Positions 1 through 10,430 of a stretch of DNA of 64,000 nucleotides are shown piece after piece (the first letter of the stretch is position 1; each line of letters begins with the position of its first letter). Source of the DNA: Anaspis maculata (lineage: Eukaryota > Arthropoda > Insecta > Coleoptera > Scraptiidae); the NCBI GenBank assembly GCA_949128115.1, contig OX421962.1:97452935-97516934 (forward strand). The letters run 5' to 3'. The notes under the pieces were generated by a model. It was not told the origin of the DNA, ran no database searches, and saw nothing but the letters and a program-made list of their open reading frames with translations. Made by a program: the position numbers and the translations under genes.

Positions 1-291
1 ACATTCAACATAATATCCTCAAATTATTTATTTGTTATTTGAAAAATATTGCGGCCACCTTAAATGTGTTTCCCCCCTTCATTTTCCCCATTATTGTTAA
101 TATTATGTTAATCATTAGAATCATTCGAAACTTTCCTTGGCCAGTTTTTTGCATAACCTTTTTGGATCTGTCACAACAATATTTTTTTGGAACACCTGTC
201 TATTGTTGACGTAGATAAAATGGTAATATACTTGTAATATCAAGCGTAATATAGCACTAGAAAATATTTTATGGTGATATTCTGTAAAAAA
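1..291. other. AT-rich DNA, nothing assigned
   Basis: I see no repeat structure, RNA gene or credible reading frame here. The stretch is AT-rich with short T and C runs. Confidence 0.5.
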
Positions 292-399
292 GATACATCG
301 ATGTAAGCGCTACATCGCTTTAAAATGACAAAAGCAATAATGTTTTGCATTGTCACATTGTGTCATCTTACAGCGATGCAGCGCCTACATCGATGTATC
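292..399. repeat. small fold-back, GATACATCGATGTA ends
   Basis: The left end reads GATACATCGATGTAAGCGCT and its reverse complement closes the right end with one or two mismatches. The inner TGACAxAA and TTGTGTCA blocks also pair loosely. This is a compact MITE-like palindrome of about 108 bp with no coding capacity. The family is unknown. Confidence 0.7.
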
Positions 400-925
400 C
401 TTTAGTCTCGATTTTTGTGCGCCAAAAATTCCACTTAAGCTGAATTTGGGTATATAAAAGAAAAGAAATGTTTTATCGAACTGAAGCTTAATAGTCATTT
501 GTGGAGCGAGATGCGCATGAACAACAGCCCTCGAAACGAACAAGAGATCGCAGCCAACAACCTGTCACTTGTGACATGACATGACATGGTTAACAACAAT
601 AACAGCCAAAATAACTTTACAACGAAAACAACAAAACTACTTGAAAACACCGAGAAAATAGCCGGAACACCGAGACAGCGCAAGTCGTGAATAACGTTGA
701 ATGCGCAGCCAGTCATTGACACTAATAATGACAATTACAACCAGGGGCCAGAAGGTAGTCAGGGGGGGGGGGGCTAGACACGAGTTTTCAGCGTTGCCAT
801 TTAAATTGACAGGTGTACGATTTTTTTAGTAGGTAAAATAAAGGGGAGAACTCCTTTACGCTGGACACCTTGTACCTACCTAGCTTCAAGAAAATGCCTA
901 CGAGAGAATGCTTTTTTAGAATGTA
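400..925. other. unassigned intergenic DNA
   Basis: AT-rich sequence with a G homopolymer near 763-773. Short open frames here show no protein signature and are treated as chance. Confidence 0.45.
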
Positions 926-1040
926 CAGGGTGATCACGCGAGAATTCCACCCCCTACTGGAGGATTTCTCTTTGAAATAATTTGAAGGGGGAAAAAACTT
1001 TTCTTGCACAGTTTTTTCTGTAGATTTCAAAATTGAAAAC
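926..1040 (+). repeat. TA-flanked CAGGGTGATCACGCG terminus
   Basis: CAGGGTGATCACGCGAGA follows a TA dinucleotide and leads into about 100 bp that reappears inverted at 5440-5544. The CAGGGTG start next to TA is the same pattern as the termini of the palindromic elements at 22.1, 24.9 and 46.2 kb, and suggests a Tc1/mariner-type TA target. The two copies could be the ends of one large unit or two separate decayed elements. Confidence 0.6.
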
Positions 1041-2140
1041 TATAATTTTTTACAGCCTATAATACAAAGTGTTCCACTTTTTTTTCTGTCAATATTTCAG
1101 AAGATGGTGAAGCATCAAAAAATGAGTACTCCCGCAAAAAAAAAAAAAATAACTAAATGGGAAATGAAAAATTACAAATTACAAAGCGAGGTGTTTAACG
1201 TTCGCCCTTTATCGCCACGGAACATCATTTTCCAATAGGGTGATTGCATGTAGGGGGCGCTTGCGGCGCCGTTTGCCACTTGGGGACTTTAGGTTTATCA
1301 ATTGGTATTGCAAATCGCCAAATCGTGTGTCATAAATGTCAATCGCATGATTTTGGCACTTGAATAAATTAACATTTATCTCGCCACACCAATTGTCCGT
1401 TGTTATTAGTTCTCTTTTTTTTTCTATATTGTCGACGCTGACAAAAACGCCCTATAAATGTTGTGTGCCACACCGCGCTCAAAATTCAACAAAACACAAA
1501 AATGGCATAAAATTACACAAGTTCCCCACCAATGAAGCCTTGGAGAAGCGATGGGCCGTTGTTCGACTTTTATTTGCAATTTTCAAAACATAAACAAATG
1601 AAACTAATCGATAATCTCGATCTGGCGCAAGCGCGCTGTGCCACCGGACCAAAGCCACCAAGTGGCGACAAGCTAAATCAACATCGTGCAATTGCCCTTT
1701 TAAGGGTCAGGTAAACCGAAAACTGGGGATGAATGGTCCGTCCCACTCCTAATCTTTCTGTGTTATACATTATAATGTTACGAAGGGTTGACCACTTGAG
1801 AAAATGTGTACCTACACCTAAATCGCCAATAAAATTCGTTCACCTGATCACCGGCAGGCAGCGCAAGGATCGAGTTATGTTTTGATGTTTGTTAGGGAAT
1901 TGCATTGGGGCACATAATACTCATAACAGGTGTAAGGCATTGTTAGAATGATAAAATGATTAGAAATCACAATCTTGATCTCGTAAACGCCGAACAAAGC
2001 AGTATGTGAACAAAACACGTGAAAATTACAGTATTTAGTGAGGTTAGTCCGGTTGACGTCGACTCCGACCTGAATGAAACTTGACAGATGACACTATTGA
2101 GATTTTGCCATAAACTCCCTCTACATGCCACCCTATTGCC
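1041..2140. other. unassigned intergenic DNA
   Basis: No recognisable repeat family or gene. Several short open frames overlap on both strands near 1.4-1.7 kb but none has a domain-like pattern. Confidence 0.4.
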
Positions 2141-2206
2141 AGAAAATTGCCACACAATTGCTAGAAAATTGCCATACAATTGCTAGAAAATTGCCACAAT
2201 TGCCAG
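2141..2206. repeat. 22-bp tandem repeat, about 3 copies
   Basis: The unit AGAAAATTGCCACACAATTG plus two bases begins at 2141, 2163 and 2185 (third unit slightly short), giving a 22-bp period with one or two substitutions per unit. Non-coding minisatellite. Confidence 0.75.
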
Positions 2207-2279
2207 AAATTCGCTCACGGCTGTACACCAAAATTGCCAAGTGGTTAACCCCTCGTAATGTTATAACGTTTGTAATGGA

Positions 2280-2412
2280 TATATAAATCTGAAATTTTTA
2301 TGGGGTATTTGAGAGTATTTTTGCAATTTTTTTGCATTGATCATGAAGCTGCTCTCCTTCTGGAAGTAGCCGGAAGTGACATCAACTTCTGGTTTTCAAA
2401 TGGAACACTCTG
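2280..2412 (-). repeat. dispersed repeat fragment ending CTCTG-TA
   Basis: On the minus strand this begins CAGAGTGTTCCATTTGAAAA and continues through the words CTTCATGATCAATGC and TACCCCATAAAAATTTC. The same order of words occurs on the plus strand at about 23.945-24.09 kb, and its inner half at 4.86-4.95 kb. I read this as one terminus and the subterminal part of a nonautonomous DNA element. Confidence 0.6.
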
Positions 2413-2825
2413 TATATTTTTTGATATTCGGATAGAGATTTTGTTATTGACTGGTGGTTTGAGAAATACCCTATGATAAAAAATGACGATTTTATAGCAA
2501 ATTGAATATAAATCATTATGTATTACCGAGTGTATTACCAAAGGTGACTGCGACCACAAATAAAAATCTGAAGTTAGAAATTTGTTTATTGCTCATGTGG
2601 ATTTCAACCGGCAAGGCTTTTTGACATAAACAATGAACAAACTTCTTCCAATTTTCGAATTTTATTTTGTGGTTACAGCCACGCGAGCAGTCACCTTTGG
2701 CAATAATAATTTAATCTCGAATTTAATTATATTCTACAAGGGACAAAATAGTCACTTTTCATCATACAGAATTTTCGAAGCCACCACTGTGCTAATAAAA
2801 AAATCCCATTCGAAAATCAAAAGTT
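2413..2825. other. unassigned intergenic DNA
   Basis: No gene or repeat recognised between the flanking repeat fragments. Confidence 0.4.
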
Positions 2826-2975
2826 GACTTAATGACGTCACTAGGGGGGCTTTCACGCTCGAAAAATTTGTACACCACTGCTCATTTCTCGGCAGTGTGG
2901 CCACTGCAGAGAGCCACTGCCCACATTTCCTAGCACTGCCCACAATTTATTGAACACTGCCGAATTCAGCCACCA
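2826..2975 (+). repeat. CACTGCC-rich array, left member
   Basis: After GACGTCACTAGGGGGG and GTACACCACTGC the word CACTGC(C) recurs at irregular 10-30 bp spacing. The same arrangement occurs inverted at 4.61-4.85 kb, so the two arrays form an inverted pair about 1.8 kb apart. The irregular spacing separates this from a simple satellite. Confidence 0.65.
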
Positions 2976-3515
2976 ATTTTAGCCTTCTCTTATTTAAAAT
3001 AAAATAACACGTGAATAAGCGATTTCCGTAAGCGCGGTAATTTTTCAACATCAAAAAATGATATTCTCGGAAGCTCTGGCTCAATAACTCCGGATCACAC
3101 AAAGATGATTCTGGTGTCAAATTGTAGCTAAAGAATTCAGTCTGTTTTAATGTCCACGATAACATTTCTATTTCATTTTTACCACAATTTGGATACTGTC
3201 AAAAACTTGTTTTTTGAACTTAATTTTTGAATATGGCGGCGCCAGCTGCAAAAATATTAATCGGAAAAGTGCGAATTCCGAAAAGGCACATCAAAATTCA
3301 CAAGGATGTGAAATTTGAACAAAATCGAAAAATCTTTGAAAAACTTTTTTATGAAATTAAAAAAAAAATGTTCTGACATTGTATTTTTTTAATGGTGGGT
3401 CAAGATCGAGACTAAGATTTAAAAAAAAATCATTTTGCTACAGAATAAGATATCTGAAGTCAGTATCTTCAGTACTTTAGATACTGTAGATAGTAAATAA
3501 AAATGATACATGAAC
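2976..3515. other. unassigned intergenic DNA
   Basis: AT-rich with A and T runs. No feature recognised. Confidence 0.4.
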
Positions 3516-3652
3516 AATCCACCTTTCCTATGACAGAAATCACTAGCGCGCATACCAGTGAGCGCATACCTCATCTAGTACAAACGGCTACTACAGACCG
3601 CTAGTTCTGGGTTTACAGGTATGCGTGAAACTTTCATGGGAAAGGTGGATTT
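3516..3652. repeat. short fold-back, AATCCACCTTTCC ends
   Basis: AATCCACCTTTCC at 3516 is matched in reverse complement by GGAAAGGTGGATT ending at 3652 (apart from one base at the inner edge). Inner GCATACC and CTAGCG words also pair. A palindromic unit of about 137 bp. Confidence 0.6.
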
Positions 3653-4613
3653 TTGTATGACCGTGGCAAATTCATTTTGACGCCTTCACCATTGTATTCG
3701 CCTGTGGCAGATGTCAATGTTCCCCCATCTTTTTTTATGATCTTTGATATTTCAGAAACCGATTCAGACATGGTCATATAAATTCTCACAAAGCCGGACA
3801 AGACAAGGCTATTTGATACCTTGTCTTGTACCTTGTGCACCTAGATAATTTCCGCCATTTTGGAAAAAGCCCAAAGAGGAGGGGGGGGGGGGGCATTTGA
3901 ATCCTGAAGGACGAAAAAAGAAGCACTGCGGGTCAAATGTGTCTCAGTTATGATCCTGCAAAGTGGTTTGCCTTTATCATCATTTGCAACTTGTTTTTTT
4001 TTTTCTACCACGTCCACTACCACTGCCTCGTCTACTGCAAAAATTGCTTTGCTCTAACTTGAAGGTACGTATAGTTGTATCGCCATTGGGAGTGTCACAC
4101 TTAGAAATGAAAAGCGAGGGGTAAAATATTATTCTTTTTTCCCCAAATAGCTGTACATTGCTGTACATTGTTTACGTGGAAAGTTTAAATAATTTGAAAC
4201 ACCCAAATCGAGACCCAAATTTAAAAATAGAAACATTATAAAGCTAAGAAAAGACCAATGGCTGAAAATAATCTGTCTGTATTATTTTTCACTTCGTCTT
4301 AAGGCAACGTGAACAATGCTCTCCAGCCATAGACAATACAACACGTTGAATAAACAAAAACAAGACAAAGAATGTTTCTTTAGTGGGCCTAATTGTAGGT
4401 ATCATTGGCTTTGCAAGATGTCAATTGTAAATTACGCAAAGTCAATGATGCAATTGGGCCCTGGTCCCGGTCCTGATATACACTAGTTTCGGATGATCTA
4501 GTAGACATAAATGACAATTTAGCTATTTATGGCACAATAAGAAACCACACCACATTGGTTTCCATGGTTACGAGATCAACGCACCATCCTCTCCGCTACC
4601 TCAGCGCATGCGT
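3653..4613. other. unassigned intergenic DNA
   Basis: Contains a G homopolymer at about 3881-3892 and long T runs. No gene, RNA or repeat recognised. Confidence 0.4.
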
Positions 4614-4850
4614 ATATGGTCGCTATCGTCGCCACTGCCGGTCATTGCCCAACACTGCCGAGGACTGCAGCGGACACTGCCGTCGAATTTTTCACTGCCT
4701 AAGATCACTGCTCACACTGCCGTCATTATGCAGACACTGCCCAAAATATTAAGACACTGCCGACACTCCAAATGTCACTGCCGACACTGCAAATGTCACT
4801 GCCGCCAATTTGTACACCACTGCCGAGTGTGAAAGTCCCCCTAGACGTCA
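4614..4850 (+). repeat. CACTGCCG-rich array, right member
   Basis: Roughly a dozen CACTGCC or ACTGCCG words occur in about 200 bp, ending in GTACACCACTGCCGAG and CCCCCTAGACGTCAC. This is the mirror of the array at 2.83-2.98 kb. Open frames through it are a by-product of the repeated word. Confidence 0.7.
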
Positions 4851-4950
4851 CTTTCATATTTACATCGCGAAGTGAAAGTTGCTTCATAATCAACGCAAAA
4901 AATAGCGAAAGTGCCCCCAAATACCCCATGAAAATTTCAAATCTATACAG
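4851..4950 (+). repeat. fragment of the 2.3/23.9-kb repeat family
   Basis: The words TTGCTTCATAATCAACGC and ATACCCCATGAAAATTTC occur in the same order as at 23.99-24.07 kb and inverted at 2.29-2.36 kb. It ends at TACAGAGTGATTC, which looks like another TA-flanked terminus. Confidence 0.6.
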
Positions 4951-5439
4951 AGTGATTCAAAAGTGTCGGACCATCTTGACGGTGAGTAATATGCAGGTGT
5001 AGTAGCAGGGTACGGGAAAGTTGTTAGAAAAATTGTATATCTTTTAATTTTGGAGATATGGAGGAACAAAAGTTGGTCCTTCGATTGCTTCTATTTCCCT
5101 TGTTTCAAAATATTTTAGTGAACTGTTTGTGGAAAAATAATGATTACAAAAAATCAAGCTTTAATCTATATTCAATTTTCGTTTTCTATATAGATGAACT
5201 AAAAAATACATATTATCATAAACTACAAAAATTAGGTTTTTCTAAAAAAACCAGAAGCAAAAGAATTCTACTAAAATGTATTGTGTTTTATAGTTTTATT
5301 GTGCTCTACATAAGAAGAAAAAATATATAAAAAATAAACATACAGAAAATATACAGGTGTCAGGGTGTTGCATTAACAAACAAGTTTTTTGCGTCACCTT
5401 GTATTGTACCATTATGAATTGTAAAAATTATACTTTTCT
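4951..5439. other. unassigned intergenic DNA with one small ORF
   Basis: AT-rich. An open frame of 90 codons at 5058-5330 has a lysine/tyrosine-rich, very biased composition and no recognisable domain, as expected by chance in AT-rich DNA. Confidence 0.35.
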
Positions 5440-5544
5440 ATTTTGAAATTCACTGAAAAAATTGTTCAAGAAAAGTTTCTTCCCCTTCAAATTACTTCAG
5501 AGGGAAACCTTCAGTATCGCGGTAACTCTCGCGTGATCAGCCTG
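5440..5544 (-). repeat. inverted copy of the 926-1040 terminus
   Basis: Reads, on the minus strand, as CAG-CTGATCACGCGAGA followed by the A-rich block seen at 960-1030, and ends in CCTG followed by TA. With 926-1040 it forms a pair of inverted repeats about 105 bp long and 4.6 kb apart. Confidence 0.6.
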
Positions 5545-5682
5545 TATATAATTCTAGGTAGGTAAAAAAATGGGTGTTACTCCTAGTGTTACTTTTTAAC
5601 ATTTTATTACTTTATTCAGTTCTACCCCCAATTGCACCAAAAAATGTAACTTCTCCTTTTCCTAACTAACCTTTTTTTCAAG

Positions 5683-6036
5683 GTGGATTTCATGATTCCG
5701 TCGCCATTTTGGCCGCCATATTAAAATCTCTGATTAATGTAACGATTTTCATGAAACTTGGAACTTACAATTGTCTCGTATAATCATTCTTATTTTCAAG
5801 TTGAATTTTATGATTCCGCCGCCATCTTGGCCGTCATATTGAAATTTCTCTTTAGTGGAACGATTTTCATGAAACGTGAAACTTACTATGGTCTCGTATG
5901 AACATTCTTATTTTCAAGTTGAATTTTATGATTCCGCCGCCATCTTGGCCGTCATATTGAAATTTCTCTTTAGTGGAACGATTTTCATGAAACGTGAAAC
6001 TTACTATGGTCTCGTATGAACATTCTTATTTTCAAG
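5683..6036 (+). repeat. three tandem copies of a 118-bp unit
   Basis: Unit starts fall at 5683, 5801 and 5919 and the array ends at 6036, an exact 118-bp period. Units two and three are almost identical; unit one has diverged more. Each unit carries CCGCCGCCATCTTGGCCGTC-type sequence. No coding capacity. The near-identity of two units points to a recent duplication or local gene conversion. Confidence 0.9.
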
Positions 6037-6083
6037 CTTCAGTCTTTGACTTCATTTCTAGCAATGACAGATCTGCACTAAGA

Positions 6084-6145
6084 AAATGTGCTATTGCGAC
6101 TCACGCACGTGAGGGGATATTCACTTGTTTCGTTTTTCTTGGAAA
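6084..6145 (-). repeat. fragment related to the long repeat at 19.1/55.0 kb
   Basis: GACTCACGCACGTGAGG followed by TTCACTTGTTT is the reverse complement of sequence near 19.125-19.17 kb, the left edge of the long repeat. Only about 50-60 bp match. Confidence 0.5.
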
Positions 6146-6668
6146 ATCAACCCCTTCGACTTGGGTATACTTTTTTAGATCAGAGTAGTCCACCATAGCT
6201 TCAAAATTTTTACTCTTGTTCAATAAACCTATATAGTTAAGCCTTGTTTTGTACTTTTTAAGTTTCCCATTGGCTTGATGACTTGTATGTGCCAAAAAAC
6301 CGTACATCCCTGTGTGGTAGTCCAGGTGGTAGTGGTATATCCATTACGGTATCCAATATTGACCCTGCCTGGCTAGGTTTACCTTGCAACAAAGCATTCG
6401 TAATAAAGTCCGCGCACAAGTCATATACTTAGCAATATAATTACAGATAATGATATTTTAATGTGTTTACAATAACTCTGCTTTTTTTCAATATTTTTTG
6501 ATTGTTTACAGACATTTAGATATTCTTTTGGACCAGACAGCACCCAGACCCAGACCTACTTTTTCTGACGCATGCATACTTACTTTGTTTCAACGTCCAT
6601 TTTTGGTACTCTTATCACGTAACATTTTTTCTATGTTCCATAGCCCAGGTACTATCGTGTTTCAGCAT
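6146..6668. other. unassigned intergenic DNA
   Basis: No gene or repeat recognised. Short open frames here have no domain-like pattern. Confidence 0.4.
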
Positions 6669-6840
6669 GAACTAATTTATGGTCGGCCAAATTTTTCATA
6701 AAACGACAGTAAAGAGTGTCTGCTATAACATACCAAAAGTCCCCTAAGATCCCGTGTCGGCGTCCCCCTTTTTGGGGCGTTTTTCTGAAATATGACAGTT
6801 ACGTTATAAGTATAACACACAGATATTGGGACAGGTGCCT

Positions 6841-6918
6841 GTCACCCGGAATAGCTCAGTGGCAAAGGCTCTGGCTTTCCGATTGATGGATCGCTAGTTC
6901 GATTCTCCTCCAGGACAC
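6841..6918 (+). mobile_element. tRNA-like SINE head, left arm
   Basis: TAGCTCAGTGGC at 6852-6863 fits the pol III A box and TAGTTCGATTCTC at 6895-6907 is a near-consensus B box, at tRNA-like spacing. The acceptor and T stems do not pair properly, so this is not a functional tRNA gene; it resembles the head of a tRNA-derived SINE. The segment is 78 nt by comparison with its inverted copy at 7334-7411. Confidence 0.6.
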
Positions 6919-7333
6919 AATTTTTTTTTCGTGAAAGTGATTTTTTCCTTCTCCTAAATATTATTCAAGGGATCAGAGTGCTTATTTTGAAGCATTTTCG
7001 ACTTTTTTCTCAAGAAAATGAATCTAATTATACGAGTTCTGGACACACAAGCTAGAGGACAAGTGGAAATGCTCGTCCTGCATTATTATTGAAAATACCT
7101 AAATACAATTTTGCAATAGCAGGTAACTACATTTTATGAGTTGAAAAATGTGATGAAAAAGCCATGATGACATCACCGAGGGCATCACAGCTTATTGTTT
7201 ATTATGTGTCCAGAACTCGTATCAATAGATCCATTTTCTTGAGAAAAAAGTCGAAAATGCTTCAAAATAAGCACTCTCATCCCTTGGGTAATTTTTAGGA
7301 GAAGGAAAAAATCACTTTCACGAAAAAAAAATT

Positions 7334-7411
7334 GTGTCCTGGAGGAGAATCGAACTAGCGATCCATCAATCGGAAAGCCAGAGCCTTTGCCACTGAGCTA
7401 TTCCGGGTGAC
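7334..7411 (-). mobile_element. tRNA-like SINE head, right arm
   Basis: Reverse complement of the 78-nt segment at 6841-6918, with A and B boxes conserved. Its presence in both arms shows that the inverted duplication includes the SINE. Confidence 0.6.
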
Positions 7412-7586
7412 AGGCGCCCGTCCCAATATCTGTGTGTTATACTTAGAGAACGTAACTGTCATATTTTAGGAAAAACGCCCCAAAAAGGGGGACGCCGACA
7501 CGGGATCTTAGGGGACTTTTGGTATGTTATAGCAGGCACTCTTTACTGTCGTTTTATGAAAAATTTGGCCGACCATAAATTAGTTC

Positions 7587-10077
7587 ACGCTTCGACTTGA
7601 ATAGCACCTAAAATACCTGGGCTACCAGTATTTCTCGCAGTATTCAAATAAATTTCACCTACTTGTGGGTCGTTTGCCCGCTTGTGATCTGAAACATTGT
7701 ATAGTCATTGTATAGTGTTTTCTCAACAGGTTTTCAGGAATCATAGACGAGACGACTCGAGGAAATTTTGAATGAAATTTATTTGAACGCATATTATTTG
7801 AAGGTTCTGATGCGTCATGCCTTGTATTGCGATAATAACGCTGCCTGAGTGACGTATTTATAACGAACACAAATGCAGTGGGATTCGTTGAAACCCTACT
7901 ACTAGCGAATAGCGATTGGCATTTTTGATGGATGTGATTTCTAGATGTGTGTTACGCCGTTGCGAGAAATATTCCGTGAATTTTCCAGAAACCATCCGAA
8001 GTAAGTCGGATAGGCAGATAAAGGAGAGAAAAACATACATGCAAGGACCCCTGCTACAGAAAAGTTCAAGGCCAAATGTTTATTTAGAATTTCTCCATAT
8101 AAGGTACTGGTGTGACATTTCGTTATATCAACACCGGTATTAAATTGGATTAGGTCAAGATAATTTTGCTAAAAACTTTTGCATTTCCAATCCGCTTATT
8201 TATTGCGTCGCTATAATTAATATTGCACCCGATATAGCGGCTCTATAAAATTTTACGACGACAATAATTTTCAAGCGAATTTTCAAGAAATCGGCAACAT
8301 GGCGCGACGACGCGCCAGGCACAAAGAACTGCGTGGCGATGAAATTGTCAAAATATAAATTCCAATTAGCTAAGTAGTAGGTACACAGACGGAGCAATTT
8401 TACAACGTATCGCAATCAAAGCGGACAAAGCGTGAAATCCTGAGATGCTCGTCGGATTATTATCTGCTCCGTTAAAAACAACACGGCGCGGCGGGTCAAA
8501 AACACCATGAAGAACAAAAACACGGAGAATGAATATACAAACAGAAATGAGCTTTCGAAATATTGTGGTTTTACGAAGCGCCCGTTGTGGTCAAAATATC
8601 AAATTCTGATTTGAACACTCGGTCAAAACACCCACCTCGATGTTTGAAGGACGCAAATGTAAACAGCGTAGTATACAAATGCTGAAATGGAAAAAAAAAG
8701 ATTGCTAACCAAAACTTCACACTTTCATTGTTTTGAGATAAGCGCAGCAAACAATACGTTCACTATCTTGGTTTGTTTGGGTTATACAAAAATTGGTCGC
8801 TTTCGAAAATCGGTAATTCAGCAGCGATTCGGAAATAATAAATGAATCTCGTAATGTATGTATGAAGCATTGTGCGGTCCATGGACGGCAACTCTCGCTA
8901 ATCATCCTTTTGCACCTGTCCTCTCTTGTACCTAAATGCAGAATGTACTGTGCAAGTACATAGCGGTGCATTGTACCAGGGAGCGTAGAGGGATTGACCT
9001 TTGTGTTTTGGTTGTACCTATATCATCAATAAATCGCAATTGAATACCGTCCATTGAAATCATGCATAAATACATAGGTGTAGGTACGTATACGACGAGT
9101 ACATCTACAGCCATGTGTAAATCGATGTTTAAATGTTAATATCGGAACCTCGATTGGAACATTCAGCGGGTATTCGGTTTAAAATTTCAAATGGAGATTA
9201 ATTGGGATTCGGCACGGAATTTCAAACTTCGGTAGACGTGTATATGTGCAATTCTAAATGTATTGGAAAAAAGCTGGATCGAAATTGAAAAATATACCAG
9301 CCAGCGAGATGGGAGTTTGTGAAATTTGGGTCTGAACTCGGGCGCAATATGGCTTTTTATTTAAGGGGTGGGCACTTATATTGACGTAAAAATTACAAAA
9401 TGTTTGAAACAATTTTTCCTCATTTATTTAAGAACAACACAGACATATTTGTACATACATAATTCACATAAATAATAAACATTTGTTTATTATTCTGTTT
9501 ATAGCCCAAAAATTATCTAGATTGGCTATGAATGTAATGTATCAACTTTTAGATTTTAGACGCGACAAACTTTGTAATTTTTGCAAATTCCTATACAGGT
9601 GACCCCAAAATTAGACGGCAATACTTGACCAGCTTATTATACGTCAAAAAATAGGAAGATAAGTTCCAACAAACATGGGTCGAATAATGCCCCCTACTAA
9701 GGGAGCGAGAGCTCCTCAAGGGGGGAAAACTAATGATGATTTTTGAAAATTTCTCCAAAACTTGAGAGAAAGATAAAATCACAAGATTTGGTTTGGTTTT
9801 TTGGTCATAACTTTTTTCTTATTGGCCGATTTTGAAAATCTGAGGCTCATGTTGAAGCTAAAACTTCAAAGAACAAGAATAGAAGCTCGAAATTGATGCA
9901 ATGATCATTTCAAGATTACCTCGTTTGTACGAGACACAATTTCTTGGTGAGGGAATTAAATTACGGCTGCATGTTTTCAGAGAAAGATCCAGTGTCCTTG
10001 TTCACCTGAAATCCGCCGTAACCTAGGATAGGCATAATTCTATTTTCTTTGCAAGTTTATTGATTTGAATAATAATC
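7587..10077. other. unassigned intergenic DNA
   Basis: No complete gene. The 8.2-8.5 kb part is more CpG-rich. Near 9596, ACAGGTGACCCCAAAATTAG follows AT and looks like a single solitary terminus of a TA-inserting element; no matching opposite end was found. Open frames of 60-84 codons show no domain pattern. Confidence 0.4.
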
Positions 10078-10430
10078 GTGATTATTGCATACAACGCCCT
10101 TGATTATTACTTAGATACGCCTACAAGGATAATATTCACTCATCTAAATCCCACCGTCAATAGCAACCGAATAAAATGGATGTAAAAATAAAATCTTCAG
10201 CTTCAGCAGCTTCAGCTTCAGCTGAATCAGCTGTCACTTCGGACTTCTTTTTTGCAATAATCATCAAAATACATATTACTCGTGCTCGAGATTTTCCCTG
10301 ATAATTTTTGCCAAGCGTTTCCCTCGGGCCGGTTGTCACTAGATAAATGCCCTCCTCCTACGGAGTCGAGCATTTATTGCTACAATCAGCACTCGTGATC
10401 GCCAAAATTATCGTGAAAATCTAATAGACG
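10078..10430 (+). repeat. dispersed repeat, copy 1 (also 21.35-22.07 kb)
   Basis: Shares the ordered words ACAACGCCCTTGATTATTA, GGATAATATTCACT, GCTGTCACTTCGGACTTC, TTTCCCTCGGGC, AAATGCCCTCCTCCTACGGA and AAAATTATCGTGAAAATCTA with two tandem copies at 21.35-22.07 kb. It has an extra CTTCAG-type run at 10197-10229. A short hairpin (AAATGCC...GGCATTT type, here with GAGCATTT) lies inside. Type of element unknown. Confidence 0.75.

Larger units (their letters stand above)
6669..7586. repeat. 918-bp inverted repeat enclosing two SINE heads
   Basis: The left arm (about 6669-7050) and right arm (about 7204-7586) are near-perfect reverse complements from GAACTAATTTATGGTCGGCC inward, separated by a loop of about 150 bp. 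Each arm contains a tRNA-like segment, so either a SINE-bearing segment was duplicated in inverted orientation or a fold-back element captured a SINE. Arm identity is high, with only scattered differences such as GGTGCCTG versus GGCGCCCG. Confidence 0.9.

Noticed and set aside
4614..4850. CRISPR-like array
   Set aside because: The repeated word is only 7-8 bp with irregular spacing and no spacers of uniform length; the context is a eukaryotic genome.
6841..6918. Functional tRNA gene
   Set aside because: A and B boxes are present but acceptor and T stems do not pair, and an inverted copy lies in the same hairpin.
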